Below, one piece after another: positions 1 through 11,200 of a stretch of DNA of 64,000 bases. Position numbers and translations under genes: made by a program. The notes beneath the pieces were generated by a model. It was not told the origin of the DNA, did no database searches, and worked only from the letters and a program-made list of their open reading frames with translations. Position 1 is the stretch's first letter; each line of letters opens with the position of its first letter. Origin of the DNA: Diphasiastrum complanatum (taxonomy: Eukaryota > Streptophyta > Lycopodiopsida > Lycopodiales > Lycopodiaceae); the NCBI GenBank assembly GCA_029204225.1, contig CM055113.1, positions 20,793,798-20,857,797 on the forward strand, in the 5' to 3' direction.

Positions 1-182
1 AAAGCAGAATAATCATGTCTTTTTTTTCAAATGTCTTTGCCATGTTTTCCTCTCCTCAAGCTGCGTTTTCCAGCCATCACCTCAAGCTCCACTTTACGGC
101 TGTCATGTGGCATCTATAGAGTGGTCAGTCGAGGTCAAACTGCTCATTACGTTTCATAAAATACATGTGGAAAAAGTCAAAG

Positions 183-400
183 GTACCCATTACGTAATGG
201 AAGGTGCCGTGCACATGATGGGCTTTACTTACCTAATTTTCTAAAAAAAATTCTAGAGACTTGCTAGTCATTCCAAGAAATTTATGAGACGCATTATTAC
301 AAAAAAACGTACTATGGAAGATGTAGGGCAAAGGACATTCTGCTCACTAAGGATTTCCAAAAATTTGAGGCGAAAATTTAAGGCAAAATCCCTATTGTTC
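183..400. repeat. Dispersed repeat, copy 1 (second copy near 61.8 kb)
   Basis: Two blocks here, one around the 12-bp palindrome CATTACGTAATG followed by GAAGGTGCCG and one around GGACATTCTGC, recur in the same order and orientation at 61.81-61.93 kb with different spacing. A 30-bp direct duplication (AAATTCTAGGGCACCAGCTC plus flank) follows at about 408-467. The family is not recognised; it may be a small DNA transposon or the remnant of a larger repeat. Confidence 0.5.
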
Positions 401-788
401 GAGCTTTACAAATTCTAGGGCACCAGCTCAAGGTGAGACAAATTCTAGGGCACCAGCTCAGGGTGAGACATTTTTGGGCAGGTGCAAGAAAAGAAAAGCC
501 AACTACTGAGTTACGCCTAGCACTGTGACATCATTTCCATCAATTTATTTATGTACATATGATCAGAACAAAGAGAAACAAGATATCGTTTGATTGTTGT
601 CTGCGTAAGACAAAGAATGTGACGAATGCTAAATTACTGTATCAAGTAAATCCATCGCAAGATGGAGCTAGTCTGACATGAGCAAAATACGCGATGCAAT
701 TGTAAGTGGAAAAAAAAATTCCTAGGTTATATTACTGTATCTGGTAATCACGGGAAATCTTGCTGTGAATGTTCGAGCAATCCAGCAG

Positions 789-1604
789 TCATATTGTTGT
801 TGCTTCGTGCGTTTCCCTCGCAGGGCAGTCTAGAATTAAACTTGGTGGTTGATCCAAGGTCGACCATAGATCCAGCGAAACGTATTCTGAATGATCATCC
901 CGTGAGAAGCACCAATTTTCATGGTCCGGTGACCACATCAATTCGCGATCGATAGTTGCTGATTCAGTCGAAAGCAATGATTCACTAGCTTGCATTTCTG
1001 ACTGAATAAGTTGCGAGGATGAGGCGGTTGCGTGATCGGACATATTCCCCTTCGCTGCATCTGGCTGAGGTATTAACAAGTTTTGAAGCCGCGCGTTGTT
1101 TACACTGTAGCCTGTAGAATGCGTGTCTGATTCTGATGGAACGACGACGCTACTTTGAAGAACAATAGGTGCGGATGCAAAAGAAGAAGTATTAGAAGCC
1201 CTTTTATTTTGTTCTGAACCTGACCCGCCAGGGCAATTCAACAGAGCTGAGGAACCGAATAAAACTTTTGCTGCTTCATCATAAGCACTTGCTGCCTCCT
1301 CCGCTGTGTCGTAGGTGCCAAGCCAGAGACGAGAACCTTTGTTGCCACGATTGGGCTCTCTAATCTCCGCCACCCATTTTCCCCACGTTCGCTGCCTCAC
1401 TCCGCGATACCTACATTTACCATTCTCAGGCCCCCCCTTGCCTCTCATGCAACCCTTCTTGGATCCCTTGGCAGGTCTCTTTCTGCTTGCTTTGCGGCCC
1501 GAGAGTTCCCCTGAAAGCTCACTCTGTTCGGCTGATCTATCGTAATTCTCAGACTCCCAAAATGCGATAGCTTGCGCTGCAGTGTGACAACGTATGAACG
1601 TCAT
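789..1604 (-). CDS. DREB2-type AP2/ERF transcription factor
   Basis: A single-exon 271-residue protein. Residues 45-62 hold the basic [16 protein letters not shown] block that precedes the AP2 domain in DREB2 proteins. The AP2 domain spans about 66-124 ([20 protein letters not shown], then [20 protein letters not shown]) and carries the DREB-diagnostic Val14 and Glu19. The C-terminal half is Ser/Thr-rich and ends in an acidic, aromatic stretch ([14 protein letters not shown]) of the kind that activates transcription. Family members are nuclear factors that bind DRE/CRT elements and switch on drought, heat and salt genes; that role is inferred from homology. The start is the first ATG in frame, and the same MTF start and QAIAFW motif survive in the decayed copy at 15.4-15.8 kb. 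No frameshift or stop is seen. It is the only intact host gene in the window. Confidence 0.93.
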   Translation of the reverse strand: MTFIRCHTAAQAIAFWESENYDRSAEQSELSGELSGRKASRKRPAKGSKKGCMRGKGGPENGKCRYRGVRQRTWGKWVAEIREPNRGNKGSRLWLGTYDTAEEAASAYDEAAKVLFGSSALLNCPGGSGSEQNKRASNTSSFASAPIVLQSSVVVPSESDTHSTGYSVNNARLQNLLIPQPDAAKGNMSDHATASSSQLIQSEMQASESLLSTESATIDRELMWSPDHENWCFSRDDHSEYVSLDLWSTLDQPPSLILDCPARETHEATTI

Positions 1605-2049
1605 GACTCATCACCGGATCAATATAATTTTTGACAAACAGTAACCTTTCACACTACAGCATTACCAAATCAATTCTATACCTCCTTGACAAAACCTACT
1701 GCTATCTGTGATTTTTTCAGCGCTCGCCACACAGCCAACTACAAGCGCCTTCAGTGTGCATCAACCAGTTGCTTCATGCGAAAGATAAACCTTTCGACGC
1801 GGCTGCTCCAGGGCTAATTTTAACCGACTCTGATGACCCTTGGATTCATGAATCGACGGCATTATACCAATCACGCTTCCAAATCTAGCCAGATCGCCAT
1901 GCCAGCACACCGTATCTTATCAATCCGACCAATTGGGTAGTGCGAAAAGGCGCTGTAAATATTAAGAGTTCTAGCGACGATGTCAAACTTTTTCAGCTGA
2001 GATCAGCTGCGTAAGCCAAGCAGCAGCGCTGCACCTTCGCTATAGAAGC

Positions 2050-2190
2050 AACGAGAGAGGGCGGCCACAGAGCTGTGTTTGTGAGAGACAGATCGAGAAA
2101 AAGAAAGAGAGACGTGGCGATCCTGGCTCCTTGGGTCAGCCGGAGTCTCCTAAGGTCTGTCTCCGACATTGGCCGTATATAAAGGATTTG
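2050..2190 (-). promoter_or_regulatory. Candidate promoter and CT-rich leader of the DREB2 gene
   Basis: Read on the minus strand, CCTTTATATACGG (TATA-like, about 2173-2183) is followed after some 60 bases by a CT-rich tract typical of plant 5' UTRs, about 450 bases upstream of the ATG. A similar GA-rich tract (on the plus strand) lies about 600 bases upstream of the start of the pseudogene copy. On the plus strand the same bases read TATATAAAGG, so the direction is uncertain, and a 5' UTR intron cannot be excluded. Confidence 0.35.
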
Positions 2191-3553
2191 CCACCTAAGC
2201 TGGTACCCAGCCTTGAGAGATGTGGCCCATGGGGCTGCATCTAAGACTTGTGGAGTCAAGCACTAGTCCACAAGCACATCTCATGTACTCCTTGCACCAT
2301 GTCGAGAGTGTACTCGCGCAATCATCACCTCCCGTCTCTTTAATAAAAAAATTTCTCTCTTTTGGCAACACATGCAATCCTAGATGTAGCGCGCAAGGAG
2401 TGCATGCGAACTTCGAAGCATTTTAAAAGCATGGTGCACAAGGAGTGCACGAGGAGCTGTTAAGTAGCCTTGTGGAGTTACCGTGGCCCCTGGATTTGTT
2501 GCATGTAGTAGTTAAGCATGACACAAATATTAGCTAAGCATGATGCATATGTTAAGGTGCTCATTTTGAATTTTGAATGTTCAAACAATAAGGGAGCTGG
2601 TAGGCTAGGGCCGGGGCCTTAATGGGCTTTTGCAAATGCTCAATGCATCTTACAACCTATAAAACTTTAGAACAAAGTCAAAGAATTTTGCAAATGTCAA
2701 GTCAAAGACAACCTTAGAAAAGTGTATTTGAAATATAATTTGAAAAGTCCACCTTTATACAAGAAGATACAAGATTATAATAAATAATATTTTAATCTCA
2801 AATTACAAATATTATGTTTAAAAGGGCAAGCTTCAAACAACATGTAATATGAAAACTGAAACTAAAAAATGCCCTTGATTCACAAATTTCAAGCGTGCGT
2901 GAGAGAGTCACGTTCAGCGCCCCAAGCTTGGGGATTGCTTGAAGACTTATTTCAATAAACCCACCAATAAGTCTAAAAATAGGCTTTTTCAAAATCAGGA
3001 GTCCAAAGCATATTACTTTGTTTTCTTAGATGGGCTAGAATCTAAACACTCAAATATAATTATCTTCGTTTATATACTACAGTCCAACAAAATTATAATT
3101 TTATGTATGCTAACCCACCTCATATAGGCTTCCCATAATATCAACACCTTGTGGGTGTTGAAATTTTGCAGACTCTTGTTGGACTGAGACTTTGCCTGGT
3201 GCAAGATCGGCTGAGCACCTCCATGGCATGGCCATGGTGCCCAGCCAACCGCCCACTCTATGCTCCATATCCATGTTTGTGCCGCCCTACCCTTTGTCCC
3301 ACTCTGGTATGGCCTATAGTCATGGTAGGTAGGCACCCTCCTACTTGTGCCTCCTTGGCTCCTTCCGTCTCTGCTCAAGTGCCATGTTGCGCATCCCCGC
3401 ATAGTGCTTAGGTGTCATGCATTACCACTCATCTGTTGTGCATCCTCGCTCAGTTCTCGTGCAACCTATAGCCACAAAGGGCTTTCTCAAAAGGACATCC
3501 TTTTAAAATAGAGCAGGGCCATTATTTTAACTCATTGTTAAAACTATAAAGGA
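2191..3553. other. Intergenic stretch without recognised gene
   Basis: Short open frames occur on both strands (about 3070-3410 on either strand) but match no family I know and lack consistent coding features. The part from 3150 to 3480 is C-rich, while the part from 2650 to 3130 is AT-rich. No repeats of note. Confidence 0.5.
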
Positions 3554-4046
3554 TTTGTTGTAGCAAAGACTACAAAACAGAGAGTGCACTAAGGAAGATA
3601 AGAGAAGTACACTAAGGAAGAGAGAATAGAGAGAAGTAGATTGAAGAAGAAAAGAGAGAAGTTCATGAAGGAAGAAGATCAAGTGCAAGTTGAGAGAGAA
3701 AGATAGAGACCAAGGCCACCCCTAAGTTCTTTCCTACTTAGTTTTGTGTGTTATTGTTTTAGCATTGTCTTTTGTGTGTAAACAGTTAGAATTAAAGTTG
3801 ATTCGTTGTGCTACTATAATGTGGGTCCTATCAGTTGATAAGGATCAGTTGGCCTCGCCACGAGCCAAGTCGACGGGACATGCGTCCGCCAACGGCAACC
3901 TAGGTCATGCATGGGTTGTCTGAGTGAACAACTATATGCACAGTGTAATTTCATTTTGAGAAATACAGTTGCTATGTGAGCTTGCTATGAAGAATGTTTT
4001 ATGTCTGTGTTACTATGTAGCATGATCTGTGTTCTTGTTCGAAGCA
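3554..4046 (+). repeat. Candidate 5' LTR of truncated Copia element
   Basis: A primer binding site (TGGTATCAGAG) begins about 4054, so sequence just upstream should be an LTR. TGTTGTAGC at 3554 and GAAGCA near 4046 are possible TG and CA ends. No second LTR copy is present to fix the borders. A purine-rich AAGGAAGA repeat region lies inside. Confidence 0.35.
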
Positions 4047-5349
4047 AATTCTAAGTTGGTATCAGAGTCGTACAAGGAGTGTACATAGTACAGCATCGTC
4101 GTTGAAGAGAGCTTCAGGATAACTGTCTTTTAAGAGTTCGGGGTCTATGACGGGTTGAAGACGGATAGAGAAGCACTGGTGCATAGAGTTTAGCACACAT
4201 AAGCTTGGTGAGCTTGAGATTGTGTGAGGATTCAAAGACAAGAGTTGTCGGTTGAATCAGAACCTTTGAAATTCCAAAGGAAAGCTACTTGGTGTTTGCA
4301 GTCAATGTGCATTCAATCGGACACCGTTTGACAAACGAATTGAAGCAACACACTCCTAGCAGTAGGGAGACCTCAGAGTAAGAGGATAGGCATGTCAGAT
4401 TACTTTGAATAGGAAGCCAAAATTAAATTTGTGAGAAAAACCCTGGTCTGGGGTTTGGAAGCACAAAATCAAAACTTTCTCTCTATTGTGAACTCTTTTT
4501 GGATTTGTAAAAGGCTAAACCAGGGCACCCTAGCACTGGTAGGAGGATGCCAGAAGGTCGTTGACAGCCGCATGACCTGGAGGTAGTTGGATCGCAATTT
4601 ACAGGTTTACAAAAACCCTCAAACAACAGCTTCAAGCAGGAAGGAGGAAAAGAGATCTCGCAGGTCTGCTCTCGCACAGAAGAGGAGCCCCCTCTTAGTG
4701 CATTAAGGGGTTCAGCATCTTAAGGAGTGTGGTTGGGCATGCCACATCATGGACAGTCGTCGGATCTCAAGCTATATAGATCAACGATAGCGATTGCACG
4801 TCAGGTGGGCCGTTGGATTGGAAGAACCCGTTGGATTGAGGTAAAAGGGGTTTTGAAAGGACCTAAAGGCCATTGAAGGAAGATTGGCTATTCAACTTCA
4901 ATAAAAAATTTCAAGTTGAATGGAGTTGGGTCCCAAGTTTATTAAAGGTGAAGTTTCTTCACTCTGAAGAAACAGTTCAAAAACTAGAAAAATCCCTATT
5001 TTTGGGTCCTTTATCCGTTTTGACCCCAAATGAAGGGCACCTTGACTGTACTTGCAAGTATGGTACAACAAAACAGAGTGATTGAAGCAAAGAAAGTATT
5101 TAGAGTGCGCCAAAAGTGATTTCACCATTCCATTGGGCACGTAGTTGGGAGTTCACGACTGAGTGCATTTCGGAAGGCGACGCCGATTTGGCTTTCAATT
5201 TGGTAGAAAAGCGGCCAGTGGCCTGGTAAGGGAAAAAGTGCAGGTCATACTTTCAATTTCTAACATCATAGTTGGCCTCAGCATACTGCTTTTAGTGTAC
5301 GACAGAAGTTTCAAGCAGTTTTGCGATGACAAACATGGGATAGTCTATT

Positions 5350-6111
5350 TTGAGTGAAAGTAACAAATTGGACGGGATTTCCAACTATGCAATGTAAAAA
5401 TTCAAGATAAAAAACATACTGATGGAGAAAGATGTGTAGGAAGTCATCACAGGTGATGAGAGAAGGCCGCCAAATGAAGCGGATATCAAAGTGTTCGACA
5501 AAAAGATGAGGAAAGCTTTGACCTTCATTAATTTGTCAATGAAGGATCACATCATGACGTCAAATCCATCAAGAATCATGTTTCTGAAGTCAAAACTGAA
5601 TAGTGTCCGCATGGAGCAAGGAGAGCACATTCAGACTTATATGACCAGAATTAAGACAAGGAGCGATGAACTGCATTCTATTGGTGAGCGCATACGTGAT
5701 GTGGAGCTGGTGCACAATGCATTGTGCGGCATTGCATAACCTTATTAGATGTTTGTGAGCAGAATAGCATCAAGGGAAAGATTGCCAACCTTTGACGATC
5801 TCATAGGAATCTTGATGCAGGAAGAGCAACGACGAGAAATGGTGAAAGCTAGACGTCAAAATACTGACGATCAGGCACTTGCGACACGCCAAAAACAAGG
5901 CAAGGGCAAGGGCAAGAAAAAGTCTAAACAGCAATTTGCCAAGGCTCAGGAGGATGAGGGATCTTCCAGTAAGACCAAGAAGAAAGGCAAGTGCTTCCAT
6001 TGCGGTAAAAAGGGCCATTGGAAGAGTGAATGTCGCATTACTGATCAAAAGTTGAAAGTAGAATTTGCCTATGATCGTTGCTTTGTGAAGGATGTGAACC
6101 AAAGTTCATAG
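5350..6111 (+). pseudogene. Copia gag remnant with CCHC zinc knuckle
   Basis: The N-terminal KLDGISNYAM motif (about 5366-5390) is followed by stops; the open part then reads MRKALTFINLSMKDHI and the gag helical region. A stop near 5737 interrupts it. After a Lys-rich stretch the nucleocapsid knuckle CFHCGKKGHWKSEC (C-X2-C-X4-H-X4-C) lies at about 5994-6035. Gag would package element RNA. Directly after the knuckle the sequence resembles the region just upstream of the pre-integrase domain, so the protease with its D-S-G site has been deleted. Confidence 0.85.
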
Positions 6112-6129
6112 TCATTGCGAATGGAGTAA

Positions 6130-7229
6130 GAAAGCCCAACACTAAATTATACAGGTTGAATGCTACAATCAAAGGGTTACATGGACTCGTATCGTCCATT
6201 CCATTGCAAACTGAGTTGTGGCATAAGAGGCTTGGTCACTTGAACTTATGAAGCCTCAGTTTGACGAGAAAATTGGAGATGGTAACAAGATTGCCTACCA
6301 TAGAAGACCACTTGAAATCGATGTGCGAATCATGTGTATATGGGAAGCAACATCGAGAGAAGTTCAATAAAGGTGGTGTTGCAAGGGCAAAGAACATCCT
6401 GGATTTGATCCACACAGATTTATGCGGGCCTATGAGGACTATGTCCTTAGGTAAAGCCTTCTATTTCATGACCTTTATTGATGATATGTCATGTAAGACG
6501 TGGATCTACTTTTTGAAGAAGAAATCGGATGTAGTTGACAATTTCAAGAGCTTCAAAGCATTGGTCGAAAATCAGACAGGTAGGAAAATCAAAGTCCTAA
6601 GATCAGATTGTGGAGGTGAGTACAAGTCCAATGACTTCAATGATCTTTGTGATCAATGTGGGATCAAAAGACAATTTATGCAAGCTCATACTCCTGCTCT
6701 CAATGGTGTAGCTGAGCGCAAGAATCGTACGATTGTGGAAAGTGAAAGATCTATGCTAGCTGAGATGAAACTACCAAAAGATTTTTGGTTAGAAGCATGC
6801 AGTACGACAGTCTATCTTCAAAATGGAAGTCCTACCATTGCCATACCAAAGATAACACCTGAGGAGGCATTCACGAAGAAGAAGCCAAAGGTGAACCACT
6901 TGCGAACCTTTGGATGTAAGGCCTTTGTACACATTCCCAAGGAAGAGAGACATAAACTTGATGTAAAAGCTATCAAGTGTATATTTCTAGGATATGATGA
7001 TCGTGTGAAGGGCTATAGATGTTTTGATCCAATGAAAAACAAAATCCATGTAAGTCGTGATGTTATCTTTGATGAATCCAAGATGTATGAAGACGAGGAT
7101 GCTGAGAAGATAGACACATCCAGTGGAAAAGATGGTATAGTGAGGATACCTCCTGATGATGATCCATTTATTGACTTTCCAAGTGCTGAACATGAGAATA
7201 CATCCAAGATACTACTACTCAACCTCTAG
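6130..7229 (+). pseudogene. Copia integrase remnant
   Basis: A HKRLGHLN motif of the GAG-pre-integrase/HHCC zinc domain lies at about 6220-6248 and ends at an in-frame stop; the open frame that follows (322 residues from 6261) holds CESCVYGK of the zinc site and the complete D,D35E core: D53 (HTDLC), D116 (RSDCGGEY) and E152 (NGVAERKNRT), with exactly 35 residues between D116 and E152. The C-terminal part (FGCKAFVHIPKEERHKLD, SRDVIFDES) is typical of Copia. The catalytic triad is intact, but the element around it is broken. Confidence 0.9.
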
Positions 7230-7459
7230 AGACAGATTGGAAAGGTAGAGACAAACCTTTTGGTGCAAGAAGGATTGATGTTGTAGGTGACAAACGCAAT
7301 GAGAAGGATGTACCGTGGGATACATTTTCACCAGGAAGCCGATCACCTAACAGGAAGCTCCCTAAGTGGTTTGAGAGATTGTTTGAGAGCCGCGACATGG
7401 ATGACTTTCCAGGATCATCTAGCCAGGGACAGCTATGAAGATCAACAAGAGAGAAGACA

Positions 7460-8040
7460 TGTCATGCCCATGACTGGTCTCGGGTAGCGTGTCCACGCTA
7501 GGGACCGGTAGACCAACAACCCGTAAGTTAATTGTGACTATAAGGGAATTGGGACCCTTATGTGTACATGGTCATAATTAATGGTTGTAGGCCTGGTGGA
7601 GTTGGTATGGGTCTATCAGTGAGTCATTAGAGAACTGGATGACGTGGCCCAGATAGGCTGCAGAGGTGTCCAGTGAGGTGTCACAGTGCACTACTAGTGA
7701 TGCATGGGCCTTGGAGGATATAAGTATACCTGCTGGGCTCTCACTAGTGTATGCTTGATTTGTGATGAGTAGCTATATGCTGCTGGTGTGACTTCTCTTT
7801 CCATGACATTGATTCATTTATAGCTTGGACCCAACGGGGTTGGCTCAACTGGTTAGCTTGGCATCCAAAGTTTCTTTGGTCCCAGGTTCGAGCCTCCCCT
7901 TGGAAACCAAGAAACATTTATAGCTTGGGGGCTAGATCCGTACGATCTAGATTTTGTTGGGTTGGTTTAACCTCCACCGGTTCTCATGTGTTGTTGCTTT
8001 GTATGGTATGCTTAGACTAGAATCCTGTTGTGAGGACTTT
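7460..8040 (+). repeat. Probable 5' LTR of a Ty3/gypsy element
   Basis: Begins TGTCATGCCC right where Copia coding sequence is cut and ends shortly before TTGGTATCAAAGCC at about 8043, a primer-binding-site-like motif. A gypsy gag follows 1.6 kb downstream on the same strand. No second copy exists in the window, so the right border is approximate. A tRNA-like retroposon is inserted inside. Confidence 0.5.
7829..7914 (+). mobile_element. tRNA-like micro-SINE, copy 1
   Basis: An 86-bp insertion flanked by a perfect 14-bp direct repeat (CATTTATAGCTTGG at 7815-7828 and 7915-7928). It holds an A box (TGGCTCAACTGG), a B box (GGTTCGAGCC) about 33 bases further on, a central CCAAAGTTTCTTTGG hairpin and closing arms CCAACGGGG/CCCCTTGG, like a compact tRNA fold. 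About 95% identical to the copy at 16.86 kb. The long TSD indicates LINE-type target-primed insertion; the A/B boxes indicate RNA polymerase III transcription (inference). Confidence 0.85.
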
Positions 8041-9616
8041 ATATTGGTATCAAAGCCAGTCTAAGCAGGATTTACCATCGAAAGTGCTGAGTGGAAATCT
8101 CGACGTTTTCTCGAGAATCCGATGGAGTAAGCAACAACCCGTAGAAAATATTTCGGAATTGCAATCGATTGTGTGGTAAGTGCACTACCAGGCTCACAAT
8201 TGGTTCATTTTTGTGGGTTTCGAATTATTTTCTTGGAAGAAATTTTGTGTCACTTCTGTTGTTGCCGATTACTCTGTGGTTAGCATTTTTGTGAAAGCAA
8301 CAGTTACTTTATTGGTTGCTGGATTTTTTCCTACAGTTTCTTGTTCTTCTCAAAAAACATGGTCATTGTATTTTGAATGATGTCTATTGTTTGTTTGCAA
8401 GCCGGTTTGGTTTTAAATCGGTGGGAATAGGCTGTAACAGAAGCAAAAATACTCTAATCTGTTGGCTGTTGAGTGTTGGTGTTTGACAGGATTGCAAGGT
8501 TACTTACTGTGGAATCTCAGGTTTATGCTTCATTTTCCAGCAAACTAATGGGTTGTTTGCAGGGTTAGGAGCCTGTAAAGCCATTACTTGGGAATGGTTT
8601 GGTTCAGGTACAAGTGCTATTTGATAAAATAGTCATTGTAACCTGAAAAAATTAGTTTATGTGAAAATTTTGACAGCATAACTGCTGTTTTTCATGCACA
8701 GTAAGGGCAAACCCTGCAAAACTGCTTTTGACACATTACTTGTGCTTAAAAGTGATCAGAGTAATGCAAAAGGAACTGTAAAACGTTGTTAAAGCAATTG
8801 AATCTGCAAAAAACTGCAGACTCTTTTGCCTTCTTGCTTCCAGCATGTAAAAGTTGAAAAACTTGTGAAAAAAAACTCAAAAAACATGCTGTTAAATCCC
8901 TTTGTTGCTCTCCTCCTGGGCGCCCTGATATCTATAGCTGAAACCTTTGTCTTAAGAATGCAAAATGGGTGCCTCTCCTCATTTTCTCCTCCCACCCGAT
9001 TGCACCAACTGGTGCTCTCTCTCTCAGTCTCTCTCTCCGGTGGATCCGAACGCTTTCCAGCATCGAGTGTTGAAGCCCGAAAAAGGCGCGGGTCCGGGTA
9101 GCCTGTTCGCAGGTAGCCCGAGGTTAGGAGAAGGAAGAGAGGAGGGGGGGGGGGGGGGGGGGGGGGGGGTAGGTGGCAATCTTCACTTAAGTTGTGGCAA
9201 TCTTCACTTAAGTTATGTTACTAAAACTTAAGTGGGCGATGCATGGGAGTTGGTGAAGAGGGGGGGGGGGGGGGGCGGGGTGTGTCTTGATAATTGGTTA
9301 CTTTATGAGTTTTTTGCAAACTTGTAGATTTTTTTCACGGTTTGGGAGTTTTCCAGATTTTATGAAACCCTTAAAAATTTTGCAATCGTTATTTGAGTTA
9401 ACAAGTTGATAATAGATTTACGTTGCATTGATGGTTAATTCCAATTTTATTGCTAAAAGTGCCCATTTGCCGATTCATTGGTATAATTTGTAAATGAAAG
9501 CACGTATGGTTTAAAAAATTAGTTTTTTTGTAAACATTGCTTAATTTAGCAATTATTATACCCGTAATGAATGCGTTAATTGAACAAATTTTTTTTAATT
9601 TTCAGTTGGCAAGCAA
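8041..9616 (+). other. Untranslated leader of the gypsy element with poly-G tracts
   Basis: No long open frame. Features seen are a 26-base G run (9144-9169), a 16-base G run (9260-9275), and between them a direct duplication of GTGGCAATCTTCACTTAAGT. A polypyrimidine tract ending in TTTTCAG at about 9605 looks like a 3' splice site shortly before the gag ATG, so a spliced leader is possible. Confidence 0.5.
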
Positions 9617-11200
9617 ATGGATACTGATGAAATTCACCCGGCATCACCAGGAAGTGATCGGGGAAATACGGAGATTCAGCCGGCCTCACCCGGCAGTGAT
9701 GACACCCTAGACTCAGAAAAACTGTTGCAAACCTTAGGCAAGACAGTTTTAGAACTTCATCAGAGCAATAAACAACGGGATAAACAAATGTAAAATCTAT
9801 TTAATCAACTACAAACAATTAACTCTAACAACGTGGGCTACCAACCGAAAAAAAAATTTGGCGATAAAAAGTTTAAACGTCCGGAAGTTGTTGAAGACTG
9901 GATAAACCGTTGGACAAGCTATTTTAGCTTGCACAACGTCCCAGAAGATAAACAAATATCATCGGTTCTATTGTTTCTGAAAGGTAAAGCCTCTTCTTGG
10001 TGGAGGGAACTTTCACGAAACCGGTGACTTGGGCTGGATTCCTGATGGAATTTCAAAAAGCTTTTGTCACTATAGATGATTCGGAGCTTTATATTCGGTT
10101 TATCAACTGCAAAATGGGTAGCCGAGAACTGGACAATTATGTCCAAGAGTTCTTGGACTCTTTGGCCAAGGTGCCGCTTTTTGATCATAAGTTAGCACAG
10201 TGGAAATTTATTGCCAGACTGCCAGTTGACTATCAAAATGAATGCAAACGAAATATCATGAACTCACTCGAGGATGCTATCTGTGTGGCAAAAGCCTATG
10301 ATAGTACAGATGTTGCATCACGAAAAAGTGTGCATGGCCAAATGGCCCCAAAACCCAAGCAAGAAAAATCTAACAAGCGTAAGAAACATTTTTTTGACGA
10401 GCTGGAAGCAGAAGCGTACCAACAGTCAAAGAAAAAGAAGAATAAGAAGAAATTGGTGGTGAAAGACAAAGCACGGTTGGCGGCGCTTAAACAGAATCTG
10501 TGTTTCCTCTGCAATAAACTCGGGCACCGTGCCAAACAGTGCCTCGAACAGAAAACTAAGTCGTCAAGTTTCATGACTGTGGATTTACCGACAGGTAAAT
10601 TGGAAGTCAATTTGTTGAATAATTGTGACTGTACTTGTAACTTTAGTGCACTCTCTTTCAAGCCTATTGAATTGTTTCGTGTGAGAGGCAATATTTTAGG
10701 AAAAGACGTGAATGTGCTATTTGATTCAGATAGTACTCACAATTTCTTGAATGCTCGACTTGTGCACAAGCTCCGAGTGCCCACCATGGCCAGTGATCAC
10801 CGTTACCTGGTCCGTCTTGCCTCAGGGTTGGACACTAAGATTTGGGATGTCAAAGTCTCGAACTTAGAACTTCGGATGCAGGACTATGTTGAGCCGTTGG
10901 ATTTCCACGTCATGAATCTAGACCAGACTGATGTAATTTTGGGCTATGAATGGTTTTTTGGCAAGTCAGACTCTTTAGAGATAGATTTTAAACATCATTC
11001 TATGGTATTTAAAGATAAGTTTGATCAGATTGTCTCTATTTTGGAGAGACCGATGTACTTCCATCGCCAATGATTTCCTCGGCTAACATAATTGAGAAAC
11101 GTCATGATTCTGAGTATGAACTCTTTCACTTGCTTTTGAAATCTCGCATGGATCGCAAGTGCATCTCGTATTTCACATTAGTCGTCTCAAAATACTAGCT
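9617..11200 (+). pseudogene. Ty3/gypsy gag-protease remnant
   Basis: The ATG at 9617 opens gag; an in-frame TAA at 9791 and a frameshift near 10000-10030 break it. Conserved gag core: VVEDWINRWTSYF, LLFLKGKASSWW, then NYVQEFLDSL and an AKAYDS motif. After a Lys-rich tract comes the knuckle CFLCNKLGHRAKQC. The aspartic protease follows (VLFDSDSTHNFLNARLV), where the usual D-S/T-G triad reads D-S-D, a probable inactivating change, and then DVILGYEWF. The open frame ends at 11073; weak coding similarity continues for about 100 bases before another element starts. RT, RNase H and integrase are absent. Confidence 0.88.

Larger units (their letters stand above)
4047..7459 (+). mobile_element. Truncated Copia retrotransposon (gag + integrase, no protease, no RT)
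   Basis: The order is PBS, a leader of about 1.3 kb without clear coding, gag, zinc knuckle, GAG-pre-integrase, integrase and the linker before RT (PKWFERLFESRDMDDFP in a shifted frame at about 7350-7410). The element stops abruptly at 7459, where a different LTR-like sequence (TGTCATGCCC) begins, as if cut by that insertion. RT and RNase H are not found downstream. Multiple stops and frameshifts make it inactive. Confidence 0.85.

Noticed and set aside
1315-1545. Plus-strand open frame opposite the DREB2 gene
   Set aside because: Shadow of the AP2 coding region.
7829-7914. Possible genuine tRNA gene
   Set aside because: Box A and B are present, but the anticodon arm lacks a normal 7-base loop and the unit is flanked by perfect target duplications, so a retroposon fits better.
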